Part shown: positions 62,965 to 64,000 of the stretch, one piece after another
Layout of the letters: each line of letters opens with the position of its first letter
How positions within the stretch are numbered: position 1 is the first letter of the stretch
Origin: Roseibium porphyridii
GTDB taxonomy: Bacteria > Pseudomonadota > Alphaproteobacteria > Rhizobiales > Stappiaceae
NCBI RefSeq assembly: GCF_026191725.2
Contig: NZ_CP120863.1
Span: 2,150,001 to 2,214,000 of the forward strand
Direction of reading: 5' to 3'
DNA: 64,000 nt
Position numbers and translations under genes: made by a program
The notes under the pieces: model-generated
What the model saw: the letters and a program-made list of their open reading frames with translations, nothing else
What the model was told of the DNA's origin: nothing
Databases searched by the model: none

Positions 62965-63459
62965 ATGCCGCTTTACACCTCCAAATCTGTTCTGCTGGGT
63001 CTGACAGCCCTGTTTTCAGCAGTGTCCTTCACAGCTTCCGCTGACGAGATCACCACTTTCACCAAGGGTGGCGCAGCCATCGGCGGCACTGATCCCGTCG
63101 CTTATTTCACCGAAGGCAAGCCGGTTGCCGGTTCCGACGAATATACGTTCACCTATGATGACGTGACCTGGAAATTCTCTTCTGAAGAAAACCGCGACAA
63201 GTTTGCTGCTGAGCCTGCGAAATACGCCCCACAATACGGTGGTTTTTGCGCATTTGGTGCAGCCATGGGCTTCAAGGTGCCGGTCGTACCGGAAGCCTGG
63301 TCGATCGTCGACGGCAAGCTTTATTTGAACAACTCCCTGAAAGTTCAGGAGCGTTTCGAGCAGGATGTGCCTGGTCATATCAACAACGCAACTTTGAACT
63401 GGGAAATCATCAAGGACAAAAAGCCGGAAGAGCTGAAAGAGCCGATCATCCGCAATTGA
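62965..63459 (+). CDS. Exported YHS domain protein
   Basis: A 164-residue protein with a Sec signal peptide (SVLLGLTALFSAVSFTASAD). It has a YHS-type core: GGTDPVAYFTEGKPVAGSDEYTFTYDDVTWKFSSEENRDKFAAEPAKYAPQYGGFCAFG in segments. YHS cores often bind metal through the Cys/His near the end, here GGFCAFG. It is periplasmic and of unknown role. ATG 62965 is preceded by AAGGAGACGTCA. Confidence 0.87.
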   Translation: MPLYTSKSVLLGLTALFSAVSFTASADEITTFTKGGAAIGGTDPVAYFTEGKPVAGSDEYTFTYDDVTWKFSSEENRDKFAAEPAKYAPQYGGFCAFGAAMGFKVPVVPEAWSIVDGKLYLNNSLKVQERFEQDVPGHINNATLNWEIIKDKKPEELKEPIIRN

Positions 63460-63480
63460 TCGCCTTTCTCCTGTTGCAAG

Positions 63481-63504
63481 AAAGCCCGCCAACCGGCGGG
63501 CTTT
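63481..63504 (+). terminator. Terminator of the YHS gene
   Basis: A 10-bp stem AAAGCCCGCC / GGCGGGCTTT with loop AACC, followed by TTTGTTT. Confidence 0.9.
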
Positions 63505-63574
63505 TTTGTTTCTGATTGCCTGACGGTGTGTCGAAGAAACTTAAACAGAAGCATCTTTAAACGGAGGTGGTTCG

Positions 63575-63685
63575 ATGCTATTTCTTGAGTATGAAACTCA
63601 ACTTAAAAAAGGTAGTCATGGCACTTCGACCAAAACGCCGTCCCAGGTTTCTGACTGTCAAGTCGGCAAGGTATCTGAGCCCTAA
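63575..63685 (+). CDS. Possible 36-codon leader frame overlapping the SIP gene start
   Basis: The ATG at 63575 has the best SD in the region, GGAGG at 7-base spacing. Its 36-residue product (MLFLEYETQLKKGSHG...) resembles nothing known. It overlaps the siderophore-interacting protein start in another frame, so it could couple or limit its translation. It may equally be non-functional. Confidence 0.3.
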   Translation: MLFLEYETQLKKGSHGTSTKTPSQVSDCQVGKVSEP

Positions 63686-64000
63686 CTTCATCAGGGTAAC
63701 GTTTCAGGGACCCGAGCTTTCTGATTTCCCGTTGGGACACGAAGGCGCCAATTGCAAATTGGTTCTTCCGCGAGAAAACGAAAGCCGCGAGTCTTTCGAG
63801 AAACATTTTGGGGCCGAAAAAGCAGGCAAGAAGCTTCATCCGGTTCGAACTTATACGGTTCGTGCCTTCCGCAGCGATCAGTTGGAGTTGGATATCGACT
63901 TTGTTGCTCATGGTGACGACGGTCCTGCCACCAAGTGGGCGCAACAAGCCAGTGAAGGTTCCTTCCTGGGATTCTTCGGACCAAGCCAGCCCAAGATCAC
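63618..64000 (+). CDS. Siderophore-interacting protein (FAD-binding), 3' end outside window
   Basis: The visible N-terminal about 127 residues have the ViuB/SIP pattern: a first FAD-binding barrel with VKSARYLSPNFIRVTFQGPEL, the FAD motif HPVRTYTVRAF, and DIDFVAHGDDGPATKWAQQA. The family reduces ferric siderophores to release iron. The frame continues past base 64000. ATG 63618 has AAGG five bases upstream; ATG 63591 is in frame but without an SD. An inverted TTAAA/TTTAA (63541-63560) lies upstream and might be an iron-regulator site. Confidence 0.88.
   Translation, partial: MALRPKRRPRFLTVKSARYLSPNFIRVTFQGPELSDFPLGHEGANCKLVLPRENESRESFEKHFGAEKAGKKLHPVRTYTVRAFRSDQLELDIDFVAHGDDGPATKWAQQASEGSFLGFFGPSQPKI

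Overview
The window is about 64 kb of ordinary alphaproteobacterial chromosome. Several traits point to a Hyphomicrobiales (Rhizobiales) lineage, and the gene content is compatible with Stappiaceae such as Roseibium/Labrenzia. They are a circularly permuted two-piece tmRNA with a long AANDN-type tag, an alpha-type SspB, divergent serB/miaA, the order hflK-hflC-DUF2065-degP, and the PF13467-like and DUF4169 small proteins. The genus is an inference from gene content only. I see no phage, plasmid, CRISPR, insertion sequence, rRNA or tRNA gene.

Layout. 1-9.6 kb: 3' part of a UvrD/PcrA helicase, TPR protein, prmA, DUF1127, M24 aminopeptidase, PhyH dioxygenase, ClC channel, thioesterase. 9.7-16.2 kb: FAD dehydrogenase, giant AsmA-like protein, then the minus-strand set sspB-DUF4169-RHH. 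16.3-16.7 kb: the permuted tmRNA on the minus strand, directly upstream of sspB. 16.9-28.2 kb: thyA, a five-gene accessory block (multicopper oxidase, serine hydrolase, beta-glucosidase, DUF2461, TfoX), folA, ElaA-like GNAT, and hflK-hflC-DUF2065-degP. 28.2-34.7 kb: serB/miaA, two tandem GNATs, a TetR/tautomerase pair with three operators, and a chemoreceptor. 35.1-36.9 kb: leuA preceded by a leader peptide rich in Leu codons. 37.5-46.9 kb: ArsR-AHSA1-DUF899 operon, GST, EamA, SDR/AraC, PhzF, GNAT-Nudix fusion, pirin, PPOX flavoprotein. 47.2-52.2 kb: ABC ATPase-GNAT-permease operon, D,D-carboxypeptidase-like lipoprotein, methyltransferase, ABM, AraC. 52.2-54.1 kb: ilvC and its TetR neighbour. 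54.2-58.0 kb: LysR divergent from a GBBH-like dioxygenase, class II aldolase and DJ-1 protein. 58.1-64 kb: RHH protein, LhgO-like oxidase, gatC-GNAT-gatA, TetR, YHS protein, and the start of a siderophore-interacting protein.

How genes work together. tmRNA tags stalled nascent proteins, and SspB delivers AANDN-tagged proteins to ClpXP; both are encoded side by side. HflK/HflC modulate FtsH, and DegP handles periplasmic damage; good promoter candidates precede hflK. leuA and ilvC both serve branched-chain amino acid synthesis, but appear controlled differently: a Leu-codon leader for leuA, and a TetR-type operator over the promoter of the tetR-ilvC region.

No clearly novel multi-gene system was found. 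The most useful observations are regulatory or RNA-level features lying outside long reading frames (tmRNA, leu leader, operator arrays), plus a cluster of acetyltransferases in odd contexts: fused to Nudix, inside an ABC operon, between gatC and gatA, and a tandem pair of which one copy lacks the acetyl-CoA loop.
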